Positions 9,508 through 21,763 of a stretch of DNA of 29,165 bases are shown here, one piece after another. The notes beneath the pieces were generated by a model. The model was not told the DNA's origin and searched no databases. It worked only from the letters and a program-made list of their open reading frames with translations. Source of the stretch: Fonsecaea monophora (taxonomy: Eukaryota > Ascomycota > Eurotiomycetes > Chaetothyriales > Herpotrichiellaceae). A program made the position numbers and the translations under genes. Within the stretch, counting starts at the first letter, position 1. Every line of letters begins with the position of its first letter. The stretch is from contig NW_019174124.1 in NCBI RefSeq assembly GCF_001642475.1, positions 1 through 29,165 on the forward strand, read 5' to 3'.

Positions 9508-12500
9508 TCACATGTCTCTCCAGCTTGACATGAAGACACGAAGTTTGCGCTTGATGCCATCTGTCAACCGCATCGACGAGTCATCATCTAGAACCTCAAT
9601 GCAGTGTTGCAGCAGGTTGCAAGGTACGTCCATAGGTGCAAGTGATCCATCCGATCGTGTGAGCATGGGAGTGCCTTCTTGGTATTTCATATACCGACCG
9701 ATGGCCTCGTTCTCTGGTGTTAAGTCATCAATCGCAAATGGTCGGTCAGACTCGGCTGGACCATGCGTGGGTGAAAATCGCCCATTGCTGTTCGCCATGC
9801 TGGTGGCCCACCCCGTCAATGCCACCCGATACACTGCTCCTGCCCACCACGGCGGGCGGACGGCATGGGGCATGGAGCGGATCAAACGCAAAATTTGTCC
9901 ACAATGGAAGAAGGCTTCTTCCGGTTGGTCTATACACCGCATCTGCAGCCACGATGCGTATCGGAATGAGCCAAGAGCCACCTCGCGGCGAGCAAATTGC
10001 TCAATGTCCTTGAAGCTGGTGATGGCGTTGAGTGATATTAGGTGATACATGATTAGGTTGGCACATGTCGTCCAACACGTGCCCTTGTTGCCCGCAAAGC
10101 TTTGTTTGCTGATCGAATACCAATGCTGCAGCAAGGAAGATATCTCCTCCAATCGAGCTTTGGTGGCCGCCTTGGACACTGCTCGGGATGTCTTGGCGTG
10201 GTTACCACCGTCAGGTAGGCACGCAATAAATTGACGTAGCTGGCATACTTGGGCCTGGATGGGGTGCAAGAGCAACCGAAGCTGCGTGGGCGAGAGCTCC
10301 TTGCCCGCCAGGTCTCCATCAACGAAACTGGTGAAGAAGTCTCTGACCGACGCTGGACTTCCATATGTCGACCCATGGGCTCTGTCGAACAACTCAAGCC
10401 AGTCCGCTGCTGTCTCAGCGTGCCAAAGATCATCGGAGTCGGGCATAGGCGCATGGAGATTTACGATGGATAATAAGGGAGTGGTGTCGGAAAAGAGACT
10501 CATCTCCTGATCGACGATTACCCAGGAGTGAGAGAGCCTTTTTCTCCAGGTCAGCATGATACAACGCCACGGCTGCTCCTGACCACACGGGAACAACTCA
10601 CCTATGTCTGCCCTCGTGCTCCTTCCAGTCCTCCCAGGCTCGTTCGGGATCCTGCCTTCGGCTTTCAATAGTCGTCGACCATTCATCGGACTCGAGCATT
10701 CCAGAATGTGCCAACATCTGGCAAACATCAGCAAGGGTCATAGTTCATCAGGGAGAGAAGGACTCACTGCTAGGTACATGCCGCGTTGGCCCATGGCCAT
10801 CTATGAGCTGTTAACAACAAGATCAAGCAAAGTATCCGGAACCTAACTTACGTCCATATGCCACTTGTCACCGGACCATGCAGCCAGACAGGTGAACAAG
10901 AGAGCAGATCGGAGCACCAGAGTCTCACGTGCTTGGAGCACATCCTTTTCGATCGTGTCAAAGAGTGAAATTCTGCAAGCTTCCGTCAAGCCACTAGCAA
11001 GGTATCGTGCCTCGACCGTGGCTGTTGCGGAAGCCCCCGAGGCGACCATCAGCAGGATTAGGAGGCTTGCAGCTTTGCTGTTACTTGATCCCATGAAGAC
11101 ATTGGGGTCCAGTCGGCCGGCAGGAACTGATGAATAATAGGGCTCATATCGAACGACGTAACTCCTCAAGAAGTACTGCATCACATCTGGGGGTGGTAAC
11201 ATCAAGAATGCATCACGGCTGGAGTCCGGGCTCGATGGGGTGTCTTCCCGAGCTGCGTGATCTGCCTTGTGGATTTCCAGTGCCTTGTGGAGGAAGCTTT
11301 GGGTGATGGCGAGCAGTTTCTCGCGAGACCATCCTACGATGGGTTCGGTCGCAATTTTTCGTTCTGTGGCAATGTCCAGGGAGGACTCATCCAGCTGAGC
11401 CGTCCACGCCGCCCAGGTTGCCTGATTACGGAGTGTCTGAGCAAGGCCCTCCAAGTAGATGGAGGCCGTCTTTGGTGGGGCAAAGGAATATTGTTTATCG
11501 ACTCGATTGCACTGAAAGAAAGGCCAGGCGTGATGGGCGGCCAACACGGCATCGGGCTCCTGCAGACCACTGGTGGTCGAAGAGTTGGACGGAGAGAGCC
11601 CGGCTGGGGGCCGGTACTGTAAATGGCTATGAGGGCTTTCCAGATCCATCCGCATGGGAAAGGGTGTGGCTCCGTCCGGTATCTGAATCGGGAGAGGCAT
11701 ATGTGTTGGGGTCGGAATTCCCATCTTACTATGCAGAAGGAATTGATCTGTGTGGTCATGCATCAAGGCTGGAGGAGGGCTCATGAAGTCGGTGAGTATG
11801 TTGGTAGAGTCGAAATCTAGCATACTGGGTTGGGCACCGCTCATGGCTAAGAAATGACTGTCACCCTCGTGGTCGTAGGGGGCTCCGTGCATTTGTATAA
11901 AGTTCTCCATATGCGGCATATTGGGCATCATTGGAGTGATTGGGATAGTCAGCTCTGGGGGCGTTTGTGTAAAGCCGGCTCTCAACATCCGTGGCTCTAT
12001 ATCTGCGCCGAACACAGCTGGGGCAATTGGTACTGGGTGATTTGTGTCAGGGAGGCTCATCCGGTGTTGAAGTACGGGACGAGGGCCCATGCTGTCTGTG
12101 ATAGGGTCATTTAGTCTCCGGCTCCCGTACGCGGAGAGACGAGGAAACGTACTGGGAGAAACTCCATTGACGCCCGGAGAGAAGTGAGACATTTGTGATA
12201 CATGGAATGAGGCGGAGGAATGTAGAGCACGCTCTGAATGTGGGCGTGGGAGAGGGTTGCGTCGATTGGGATTGTGGGAGGAGCGACGAGTGGCTCGGGA
12301 CTGGCACACAATCTGTTTGCTCACACATCTTGAGCATGGGACCTGTGATATTGGTTGTCAGAACAGGTGATATGCCAATTAACGCACAATCAGACATTCG
12401 CTCTGTATGAGGCTCTCCAAGGCTGGGTATGCGAGGCAGTCCCATCGTCGTCGATAGCCCATTGGATCACACCAGCTCTTTCTTCCCCTAATGCCCTGGA

Positions 12501-12607
12501 AAAGACATCTGTTCTCGACGAGTCTGACTGACCTTCTTGTCACATTTTGCTTTCGCTTTCGCGCAGTGGACGCAGGCAATCGGCATGCGTTCTGTGGGCG
12601 AGTCCAT
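9508..12607 (-). CDS. Zn2Cys6 fungal-specific transcription factor (TF1), 916 aa, five exons
   Basis: This is a nuclear DNA-binding regulator. Exons are 12533-12607, 10852-12342, 10768-10800, 10602-10717 and 9508-10543, with introns of 190, 51, 50 and 58 nt. Joining the first two exons builds a complete zinc cluster, with cysteines 12, 15, 22, 28, 31 and 38 (CX2CX6CX5CX2CX6C; CVHCAKAKAKCDKK then VPCSRC). Residues about 50-300 are Pro-, Met-, His- and Ser-rich and probably disordered. The fungal_trans middle-homology domain starts near residue 410 (YFLRSYVVRYEPYYSSV). It continues over the small exons (MAMGQRGMYLA, 11 residues) to VVDQE-like SWVIVDQEMSLF and PDSDDLW. The last intron has two in-frame acceptors six bases apart, giving HRKRLSHSW or HRLSHSW. 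The target genes are unknown. ATG 12607 is used; Met8 is a possible alternative. Confidence 0.88.
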
Positions 12608-13195
12608 ACTGTTTGGACGGGTAGAAAGAGAGTCGAGTATAATATGAACAAAGCCTGGCGTTCAGGACGGCATACAAGACATCCGTCAAGTGTGCCAGTG
12701 GGGTATATGCGAGAGTGTCTCCCTCTTTCTTCGTCAATGCAAAGCGAGGGCTAGTGGCCTGGAGTCGAAACCTGACGAAGGTAGGAGGCTCATACAAATC
12801 GGGGCGGAGGGTTGACGGTGAGGTTGAACACAAATTAGCATTATCTGTAGAGGCTGAGCCGTAACGATGGAGAGACGGAACAATTGCCAATTAGGGGGGC
12901 AAGCGAATGTGGAGGGAATTCCAACGAGAGAGTCAACGAAAGGCGAAATAGTAGCAGTGTTGTGAGCGAGCGTAAGGATAAAGAGAAAGACACGAGCATA
13001 TACAACGAGGAGGAGAGACGCAGTGGACGCAGTCAGATGCAACGATCGACGAATTATGGATTGGGTTTGATGGATGGATGGAGACACCATGAGATTCTCG
13101 AGAGAGAGAGTTTAGAGCATCAGGACCACGAACACGAATCACTAACCACTCAACCGTGAGTGGGCGCGGTAAAAAAGTTGACCAGGGACAAGGAA

Positions 13196-13227
13196 GGGGC
13201 AGGCAGGGCTAGGAGGGGGGGAGGGGG
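13196..13227 (+). repeat. G-quadruplex-type G-rich tract upstream of TF1
   Basis: Four or more runs of at least three G with loops of one to seven bases lie on the plus strand, which is the TF1 template strand, about 600 nt upstream of its start codon. Folding is predicted from the pattern only. Confidence 0.5.
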
Positions 13228-14245
13228 TGTGAGAGAGTGTGTGTATGCAGATAGCTAATGGCACTAATCCCGTTTTTCCTGGGTGCGGCTTTGTGGGTGA
13301 CTCGCTTGATGAATGGTCACAGCCGCAGCCCTTTTCCTGCAGGCGGGTTCTAGGTGGGCTGGGAAAGTGGGTTAGGTGGGATGTTTAGGTGTGAGTGGAG
13401 GGCACTGGTGCGTAGTTGAGCTCATAGGGCAGAGACCAACAATTACCGTTTCTGTATGTTTTCGCCGTAATGTCCAATGGTATCAATACAGCAATACCAG
13501 GTGCGTATGTTCCTCCTCTTCTCCTCCTTCTTCCACTCTGTATGAACTAGCCTCTGCTTGATCTGGCGGCGGCACTAGGCCTAGGCTTCAACTTGTCGAT
13601 CTGTTCTGGGAAAGCAAGAGAGCCCAGCTTTGGGTACTTGAGTGGTTTGATGACGGCATGCATAACACTCCACCTGTTCGAAGGGTTCTCTCTTTTTGTT
13701 GTCTGTGGTCTGGTCTCTTCGCGAGGCCCGATGTTTCTCTGCTCGATGCACATGGTTGCGCCGCCGCTGTGGTTGTTTCGTAGGGTGATTGGGAAAGACA
13801 AGGCAAGCGATTGATGGTGACGTTGCAAGGGAGCTCATGTTCTTTGTGGGAAATGGGCGCAGGAGAGGGCGCAACCAGGCTTAGGCTTGCCTTTCCTTTC
13901 GGGCGAATGCCCCCCCGCCAATAGATTCGGAATAATTGAGACCACCAACCCAAACCAGGCAAAAGGGATGCACGCCGAGAGTGCTTTTTGGGCGTTGGAG
14001 GGTTGATTATTGGTGTGCCCGGCCTAAAATGCACCCCGAGAATGCAGCAACCACACAACCTGGAATGTCTTGCTGGCCATCCACTGCTCGCCGTATCCTG
14101 CGCCTGCGCCCTTGGCCCTTGGAAACTCTCCCTCTTCTCTCCCCACCACACCTCTCACCCTCTTTGGCTACTGCAGGCTCTACTACCGGCAGCATCACTC
14201 GGAATCAAAGGACAGCCATCTCCGCCCTGCACCCTGCAGCTTGCG

Positions 14246-14265
14246 GCATGCGGCATGCAGCATGC
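14246..14265. repeat. Three GCATGC palindromes at 7-bp spacing
   Basis: GCATGC occurs at 14246-14251, 14253-14258 and 14260-14265, so three identical palindromes are phased at exactly 7 bp. It could be a small tandem repeat or a multimeric binding site. I know no factor to assign. Confidence 0.6.
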
Positions 14266-16094
14266 ACCCATCGTGGGAACGACAGAGTTCAATTGTCACG
14301 GCCCGAAAATAGCATGGGGGCGATTCTTCACCAGGCTCCTCAGGCTCCTTCTCATGCTCATCAGGGCTGCCTTCTTCCCCAATGCGTCGAACCCTTCAGC
14401 TTTTCCAGCTTCGCTGCCCGAAAGCGTCAAGATGCGAGGTGATCATATGTAAGGGTGGATTCTCTTGTTGGCTGTTTGCGCGGCCGCTTGCTGTTCACAG
14501 ACAACTACAAAGTCCAGGGTAATTACGAATGCGAGGTGGATAGTAGTATTCTCGAGTGTGTGGACTGATATTCGCCTGTTTGTCTCCTCCTGCCTTTTCC
14601 CATCAATCCATGACTAAACCATGTAGGACCATCACACAACGTGATGTCGTCAAGAATCTCGCATCGGCTCCCTCTACCTGGACCTGGACTTGTAGGCAGA
14701 GCAAGAGTAAGACACGGCAGCTCGTGCTGTTCCTTGTTAGGACCCTCGCGGTTTTCCCGCCTTCAAGATCAACTACCCCGGTCCTGGCTCCCGTTTGGTG
14801 AGCTTCCCCGAACATGCGATAGCCCACCGTACTATGCCGGCCTGTCCTCCTGCTGATGATGGTTGCACGAGATAATGACACCATGAGTTCGTACTGGTGT
14901 CTGTTCCTGTCAAGGGGCATCACCCGCAAGCCATGTCTGGGCTTCTGCTCTTACCTGGCTTCATTTCGCGCTGCATTGTCAGTCTGATCGTGTCGTGGTT
15001 AGACTCCCGCTAGGATACGAACGGCCCATTTTTGGTCTACAACTTGTACTCCTCTCCATCCGTACTCGTACTGGGCAGACAACCATGTTGCGCTGTATCG
15101 CGTAGCGAGTACTTGCGCCTCGATTCTACCACAGACATCCCAATTGGGAAGGCTGCCTTGGCCTAACACAAGCCTAACTGGAACACGGGATGTGCCAACA
15201 GCTCCTGCCCCTCGTACGTTGATGCGACTAGATAGCCGTATCGCCTCCCAATGGGTCACCGCTCAGCCAGCCATTCCAGCAATTCCAGCAATCGTTGGAG
15301 CCGCATACGTAAACACAAAGCAGCGCGGGGACTTTGCTGCATCTCTGCCGAGTTGCGCATGTGCTTGTATGTCAAAAGGCCCAGCAGCCGAGCATCCTCC
15401 TGGTCTTTACGAGTGCCAGCTCATCCTCTTCACGTATTTTACAAAGTGATGGATGGATCGAGTGTGGAGAAAGCAGTTTACCTTCGGCCATTAGATCGCT
15501 GGGGAAAACCCAGGTGTGTGGACGACGTGAGTGAGCACGAGCCCAGCTCTTTCAGCCGGATGGTCCGTGTGTCCGTTTACAAGTGCTGGCACCAGGCTGA
15601 CTACGACTTTACCGAGTTACTTGTCGAATGAGCCTTCTTGGCCTTTGTTGTGTTTAGGTATCTGTCTAATCATCTATTATCCTATCTCCACGGCCTTTTT
15701 GGTAGGGTTAGAGTAGCATTCGTTACGGTCCTTGAAACCCTTGGCAACGGTTACCAAGACCCGAACCTGAGTCCAAGCCTTGCAAAATAAGTTTTTTATC
15801 ATCCCATTTCCCATTGACAAAGGTTACTCCACAATCGGCCGCTTGCATCTGCATGTATGCACACGTCGTCGTCGTCCAGGTCCAGGTCCAGGTCCACGAT
15901 CCCTGATCAAGGTCTCTTTCCTCGCACCATTTGCTGACGAAGATGAGTGACTGAGGGAAGGGACAATAATACCGCTGATAGCCCCAGCAGGGCCTCGGCC
16001 CACGGCCCAAATATCTTGCCATTCTGGGTTTTATGGTCTCCACACCCGTACCTGTGGTGGTGCCATATTTGGAACTTTATATGGAGGGAAGTTT

Positions 16095-16128
16095 GGAGGA
16101 GGAGCAGGAGCAGCAGGAGGAGGAGGAG
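16095..16128 (+). repeat. GGA/GCA trinucleotide purine tract
   Basis: Uninterrupted GGAGGAGGAGCAGGAGCAGC-type trinucleotides end in GGAGGAGGAG. It is a degenerate microsatellite in non-coding sequence. Confidence 0.7.
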
Positions 16129-18423
16129 TGTTGCCGGGATCGCGCAAACTACTACCCGTTTTCATAGACGTAAGCAAGGGCACGGCCAGCCGGCCAGCCA
16201 TACAGGGACCTGCCAGGCACTGCCACTCGGCACCCGAATGGACAACCGCAGGATTTCTTTCCAGATTTCAGGGATCCCGCGCCGCAGCAGCAGCAGCGGG
16301 ATGCTTGCTGGTGCTCGATATAGAAAAATTTGGAGAAAGGCGGAAAAATGATGATTCACCGAATCAATCCAACCCCATACATATCGGTGGCGCGGCCGAG
16401 AACCTCTGGGACGGGTATGAACATACCAACCTGTGGAGTACGGTGATCGGGGGACATTAAACAACATACACCCAATGAATGCTTCTTTAAATGTTGCCGA
16501 TTTTGCCATGTCCTTTGCTTGTCATTTGACTTTCTCATGCGCGGAGATCTCGGTATCTTTTTTTCTTTTGTCTCTGTCTGTCCCTGTTTCTGCTCATGAC
16601 GAGCACGGGTAGGATATTGCGAGGGGGAAAAGGTAGGTATTGACCCAAAACCGAATAGGTTCCTCCGTTCCTGACGAAGAATCTGCAATATTACATACAT
16701 CTCTACTTCAAGGACAGGTGTGTACGGTATGTAATACACACGAGGATGAATACTCGGTACTGCTTGAGCCTCTTTCCCACTCACTCACTATCTCTCTCTC
16801 TTTATCACTACGTATCCACGTGTTATTGTGGGCTTGGGCAGATGCGAGATGCAAGGCCCCATTCAGGCCCCGTCACTATCAACGCAAATCATCACTAAGA
16901 AACAACCGAAGCAGAAAAAATGTCGGCATGACCGATCGACATTACAATGATTGATTGATGGAACGATTGAATGAAACTCATCATGACTCGATGCTCTCGC
17001 GTAAACACGGAGACGGGGAGAAAGGGGCAGGCACTGCGCTGCCCAGAGCGAGAGATGCCCGATCTGTGTGGCCTGAGTCAGCCTAATTTGGTGTTTGCAT
17101 CTACTTACCTATATCGGACCCAGGGTGTGTTCACCATCGCAATGCCAAGTGGTGAATATACCAAGAAGGTATGTGGATGGGGCACGTAGGGATGGATTGG
17201 GAGAAGTCCAAGGCACTCGGTCCCTCCCTCCGACCGGGCCATTGCCGAGATTTCGATAACTTTGGGACTTTTTATACTCTTCACAGTACAAAGCCTGCCA
17301 GTGGAGTTTGTCATCCTGGGCACTATTAGTACCAGTGCACCTGGTACTCGGTAACCACTTTGTAAGTATGATCAACACAGCGCGTCCTGTGCGCCCTTGG
17401 GCCCCTGCGCAACTAGTGAGAAGAATTCCTACGGTAAGTAGGTAGACTACGAATACGACCTTGGGTATTACTCGCATTTCTCCACGCTGTACCGTTTTCA
17501 GCAAGAAAATTCCCCGAGCGATCAAGCACTAGCCCTGCCTTGCCCTGGATTCCCTGGTAAAAAACTGACAAACTAACGAGGGTTCCATGTCAGATCTTCG
17601 TGTGAGTGTTACTACTTGCTAAGCGAGCCTTGCGCACGGTCCGCGGTCCGAGAGAATTTCGTCTTTTGTTTTTGTGAGTTAGTAGATGATAGTGGTAGCG
17701 GTAGTGGTTTCACTTACCTACGAGGTACGCAGTATTACGGCGTAAAATGTCGACTGCGTCACGAAGTTCAGATCTGGCCGCCCCAGCTCAAAGAGGGCTC
17801 GGCGCTGACAAGTAACCTACCTAACCTCACTTCATAGGTCCCCAGTACGACATACATGCTCGTGATGTCTCCCTGAAGAAAACAACAAGTGATTTGATGC
17901 CCAGGCGGCAAATGTGCCCAGTTTCTCAAGCTTTTTCTCATAATCGAAATAGTTTCTTTTCCGAATCGTGAAAAAGATGCTGATAACGACGGAACACAAT
18001 TTTCTAGGACTCACTAATTGGTAGCGATCGTGTCGCGATATGCGATGGCACGATGATATGTTTGGTGGTTTCCTCCTCGCGGAACATCTCCGGTGATATT
18101 TTAGGCAACACGTTTTCGTGGTGCTCGGTGGGTGACTCGGTAAGTCGTTGGACATTCATCAAGCATCATGCCCGTCGTCAAAGTGACGACGAGATTGTTC
18201 CGGATGATTGTATTGGCACTGGCACAGGCACAGGCGCTGCGAAGCGAAACGAAGCGAAGCAAAGCAAAGCACCGACCGACAAAGTCTCTAACGATCATAA
18301 TGATGATGATGATGATTATCCGAATTCTCAATGGCGCACGAGCGGGCCTATCTTTATTACTAGAACGAGTACCGAGTATGCGGACTCGGTACTTCAGAGG
18401 CAAAGGCGCTCGCCAATTTCATA

Positions 18424-18448
18424 CACTCACACTCACACTCACACACTC
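18424..18448 (+). repeat. CACTCA microsatellite
   Basis: About four copies of the hexamer CACTCA, slightly decayed at the right end. It is non-coding and probably length-variable between strains. Confidence 0.7.
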
Positions 18449-18500
18449 GATCTGACCCAGCTCGCTTGCCATCTATCCAATCTCTTCCAAGCTATCCCGA

Positions 18501-20880
18501 TTAGGAGGGAATATTCCTGTCTGGCTTAACCCACACGAGTATGTGTGATATTCAGCCCTGCTAACCCTGCTGGCCCTGCTGCGACTCAAGGATGATGGCA
18601 ACATCGCACTTATGCCGAGATGCACTATCTCATTGGATACCAAGCAAGAGCGAGACCTGAAGTTCCCGACCTGCATTGCGTTTCTTGCCTCCTACCAAGC
18701 CCGAATATCTTCTATCAAGAAATTACAAAGGTGGTGTTGCCAGGTGGGTAGCTAGGCGGGTATAGTCAACTCGCTTTCTTACCAAGGTATGAACAAACCC
18801 CTCTGTCACACAATCAGTCTTTGTCTTTGTCTTTGTTTCGCAAAAAACCATGTTCATGTTCCAAAGGGCTTTTCTCGGTTCTATCTTGGGGCCGCCGAGT
18901 AGCAGGCCAGTCACGAGGGGTTCGGAAAGTGTGTTTGTACTCGTAATTGTCATACATGGATTGATTGGAATGCCCGCTCGTTGCAAACCGGACTGGCCTG
19001 AACAGGTGCGCGCTTCCGGAGCTGTGGACAATAGAAAAATGTTATCGACTGTAGCGCGGTGCCACTCTACATGCCGGTCTGCCGACAAACCCGATCGTAA
19101 AGGACAAGACAGGACAGGACAGCCAACAACCAACAGATGAGGTGGTTCAACAAGCAAGGCTCGTCGTCGGGTGAATGGAACGGCGAATATCTCTACCGGA
19201 GCACAGCTGCTGGATTGGATTTGTTTCAGATCCCTCCATGCATGGGCCATGGGTTGGCCAGCCATGATGGACTCACTACACTTGTCGAGATTGTTATGTC
19301 AATCCTCAACCCCAATCGCATGGCGCCTCGCTTTGTTATCGTTGTACGCTACCCAATAATTGTGGCGGTCTGTTCAAGGTGTCGATGTCAAGGGTGTATT
19401 ATGTCAAAAAGATGGGTCTCCTGTAACCAACATCCTGAGTAGTGTCAAGCGGTTCACCTGCCCAGGGTCTACTGTGCGAGGATTGGGGCAGTGGCTTGCC
19501 CTCTATCGCAAGTCCTCTGGAGAAGTCGGTGAGTGAGGCCCCCAAATAGTTGAACCCGCCTAGCAACAGGACCCGAATCCGCGGGAACCCAGTGGACCAG
19601 GCCCACGTTTTCTCCAAGAGCAATCAATGCAGTGCCCTGGTTTGAGGAAGGATTATCTTCTTGGGAACACAATCGGCGACCCTCTCCCAAAACGCACACC
19701 GCCGCTACCGAAGAAGTACGCGTACAGAGCAAAAAAGGACAAGCGAGGCAAGGATTTTCGCATTGGAGAATACAAAAAAGATATCCGAGCTGAGAGTGAC
19801 GAGGAGGGGGGAAGGGTTCCACCCCGGCGATGGAAATGACATCCGACTGCCGAACTTGATGACGCTTTGTTTGGACTGTAATTTTCTGGGGTCTGGGCCG
19901 ATCTACGAGTACGAGCTTCTCGGGGGTAACTCGTACTTGTATGTTGCGCAATGGATCCCCCAGACCCTCGATCGAGGGTTGAATCAAGCTCTCGGGATTT
20001 CCTTTCGCGCTACCAACCGGCAAGGGACACTTGCCTCACATTTTGCCTTGATTATTGGTGGTGGAGGGGATCTGGACCGTGACGAATACGAACGGATCGA
20101 CTATCCTCCCGGGGAGGGTGTGTAGAGAGACGGGGTAAGTACGGTAGAGCGTGGGAGGAGAGACGACGGGGTGGAGAGAGTGGGAGAGTGGACCATGTTT
20201 TTTTCTTGTTTGTTCATCGATGTTTGTGTCTCACGTCAGGAAGGGAAGGGAAGTGGTGCCAGTGGAGGAGAAGGGAGAAGCCACGACGGGAGACGACGGG
20301 CGCTACCAGGAATCAGAAATCAGGAATTCATTCATCATCTGACACCAGGCATCAGGCATGCTTACAGGTGGACAGGGTTGACAAGGTAGTCCCGTGGAGT
20401 AGCCAAGCAAGAAGGAGGCATCCAGACAAAGGGACCATCAATGGTGTATGTGTGTTTGTTATACTCGTACTCCAATGACTTCATCATGTGTTGTATTGAG
20501 AAACTCGCAGGGCCCAGCCCAGCCCTCCTTTTTTCTTTTTTCCCCTTTTTCCTTTTACCTTTTTTATCTAAGGCTGTCTTTTCCATTGAGATACACGTGG
20601 TATCAGCTGGCACGGACTTTTCTTCTCATCGATCTGCGTCCTAGGAAACCTTGTGAGAGGAAAGTTAATCACGGGCTAAGGATGAAGTTTATGCCCCAGT
20701 GAGGAACGAGAGGCTTTCAATTGGTCCCCCGTGAGCAGAGGACGATGCAACTTCCACAATGTCCGCATTGTCCGCAATGCCCTGGAACTTGGAATGAGGC
20801 GGGTTTATTCCCACTTTCAAACATTGGAGGAGGAGCTGACAGGGTGGTCCAGATCTCCTGTCGATCGAGGGCATCAAGTC
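18501..20880. other. Gene-empty stretch, part 3
   Basis: No gene is recognised. It has a tandem nonamer (CCCTGCTNN) at 18556-18582 and a CTTTGT tract at about 18819-18836. Two opposing frames near 19.47-20.12 kb (184 codons minus, 154 codons plus) overlap each other and match nothing I know, so neither is called. Confidence 0.45.
18556..18582 (+). repeat. Tandem 9-bp repeat, three copies
   Basis: CCCTGCTAA, CCCTGCTGG and CCCTGCTGC follow each other without gaps. The first copy contains CTAACCCT when read across the junction, which superficially resembles a telomere motif. Confidence 0.6.
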
Positions 20881-20890
20881 ATCAGAACAG

Positions 20891-20940
20891 TATTTAAAAG
20901 GCAACAACATTCACTCAGAACTCTACTCACTCCCTTCTCC
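20891..20940 (+). promoter_or_regulatory. Isolated plus-strand core-promoter-like element
   Basis: TATTTAAAAG (20891-20900) is followed 20-40 nt later by a pyrimidine-rich stretch (CTCTACTCACTCCCTTCTCC, 20921-20940), the usual fungal layout of TATA box then transcription start. The first ATG after it (20952) opens only a five-codon frame. It could start a non-coding RNA or be a decayed gene's promoter. Confidence 0.4.
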
Positions 20941-21565
20941 CCATACGCTATATGTTTTACCTCGCATAACTGAAAGGTCTTGATTTCTTCTAGCTTACAA
21001 GCTCACAAGCTTGCAAATTTTAAGATCGCCGATAGAGTTGCTCGAAGCGCGAGTGGGAACCAGGCAGGAAGCTTCGCAACTCTTTGCCTGTCTCTAGTAC
21101 TCTACCGGAAAAAGACCTCTCTGAACTCAAACACCAAGCACCAGGGTGGAGAGCAGCCAGAGGCCCGTTTTTAGTCTTGGGCGTGGAGACAGTTGTAACT
21201 TCCATACATGCATGCGTAAACAGGGACAAACATACTCACCGCTAGGAAATTATCAGATCATGAAATTGAGTTTTTTTAGGGGGGAGGAGAGAGAAAGAGA
21301 TCAGCCATTCTCCGTTACAGGCGCAAGTTTTGCCAAAAGTTTATGTTTGGGGGCGCGGAAATGCGATTCCAAACTGGGCGGTGATTCTTCCCCACTCCCT
21401 CTCTGCCTCCCTCTTAAATTTCTCCTTCAGTGAGGCTACTAAGGGGCGGACACTAGGGGTTGTCCACTACCGATATTCCCTACAGCCATATCGAGTACCT
21501 TAACCTCATACTCGGAGATCGACATGTCTGGAACATACCTGGGCGAGCTGGGCTGCGAAAGTTTC

Positions 21566-21580
21566 TTTTTTTTTTTTTTT
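21566..21580 (+). repeat. Poly-T run of 15
   Basis: Fifteen consecutive T on the plus strand are followed by GGTTTTTTGG. It is a simple homopolymer, prone to length error in assembly. Confidence 0.8.
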
Positions 21581-21700
21581 GGTTTTTTGGATTTCTGAAA
21601 ATGCCATATTCCATGGGGATGCAAGGGCGATGTACATACGTACGTACCAATGTAGTAGTCTCCTCTTCCCCTTTTGTCCCATGTGGCCTGTAAAGGTTTC

Positions 21701-21763
21701 TTGGCTGGTTGGCTGGCTGACTGGTAGGCTGCTGGCTGTTTAACTGGCTGGTTGGTTGATTGG
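21701..21763 (+). repeat. Degenerate CTGG/TTGG tetranucleotide tract
   Basis: About 60 nt of repeated TGGCTGGTTGGCTGGCTGAC-type words. It produces a spurious Gln/Pro/Ser-rich open frame on the minus strand. Confidence 0.7.

Larger units (their letters stand above)
12608..15700. other. Gene-empty stretch, part 1 (TF1 upstream region)
   Basis: No gene is recognised. The first kilobase should hold the TF1 promoter and leader. It contains G-rich runs (13196-13227) and TG-rich sequence near 13230-13247. Further right are three phased GCATGC palindromes (14246-14265) and a tandem nonamer ATTCCAGCA at 15273-15290. Open frames of up to 187 codons exist on both strands, but their compositions do not look like proteins. 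Confidence 0.45.
15701..18500. other. Gene-empty stretch, part 2 (microsatellite-rich)
   Basis: No gene is recognised. Simple repeats are frequent: (AGGTCC)3 at 15879-15896 beside GTCGTCGTC, a GGA/GCA purine tract at 16095-16128, GCAGCAGCAGCAG near 16281, a GAAGC/AAAGC tract at 18241-18270, (GAT)n at 18301-18316, and a CACTCA tract at 18424-18448. Short frames around 17109-17525 (minus) and 18053-18529 (plus) were read and have no family signature. Confidence 0.45.

Noticed and set aside
2434..12607. GST, SDR and TF1 as a secondary-metabolite cluster
   Set aside because: There is no backbone synthase, P450, transporter or other tailoring enzyme, and intergenic gaps are long. Co-location alone is not enough.
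12635..12646. GAGTATAATATG as TATA box for TF1
   Set aside because: It is only about 30 nt from the start codon, which would put the transcript start at the ATG itself.
13588..14442. Overlapping 187-codon minus and 168-codon plus frames
   Set aside because: Both strands are open at once because of base composition. There are no motifs, and the compositions are unlike the real proteins in the window.
15703..15711. TAGGGTTAG on the plus strand, read as a possible telomerase RNA template (CTAACCCTA on the minus strand) inside the empty interval
   Set aside because: Nine matching bases in any rotation are expected about once by chance in a window of this size, and I could not see a pseudoknot or template-boundary structure around it. 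A covariance-model search for fungal telomerase RNA would settle it.
17109..17525. 138-codon minus frame with a hydrophobic N-terminal stretch resembling a signal peptide
   Set aside because: The hydrophobic stretch starts well inside the frame, the remainder has no secreted-protein features, and no homolog pattern is recognised.
19469..20125. 184-codon minus and 154-codon plus frames
   Set aside because: They overlap in opposite directions, with no recognisable family, no supporting splice pattern and no clear promoter.
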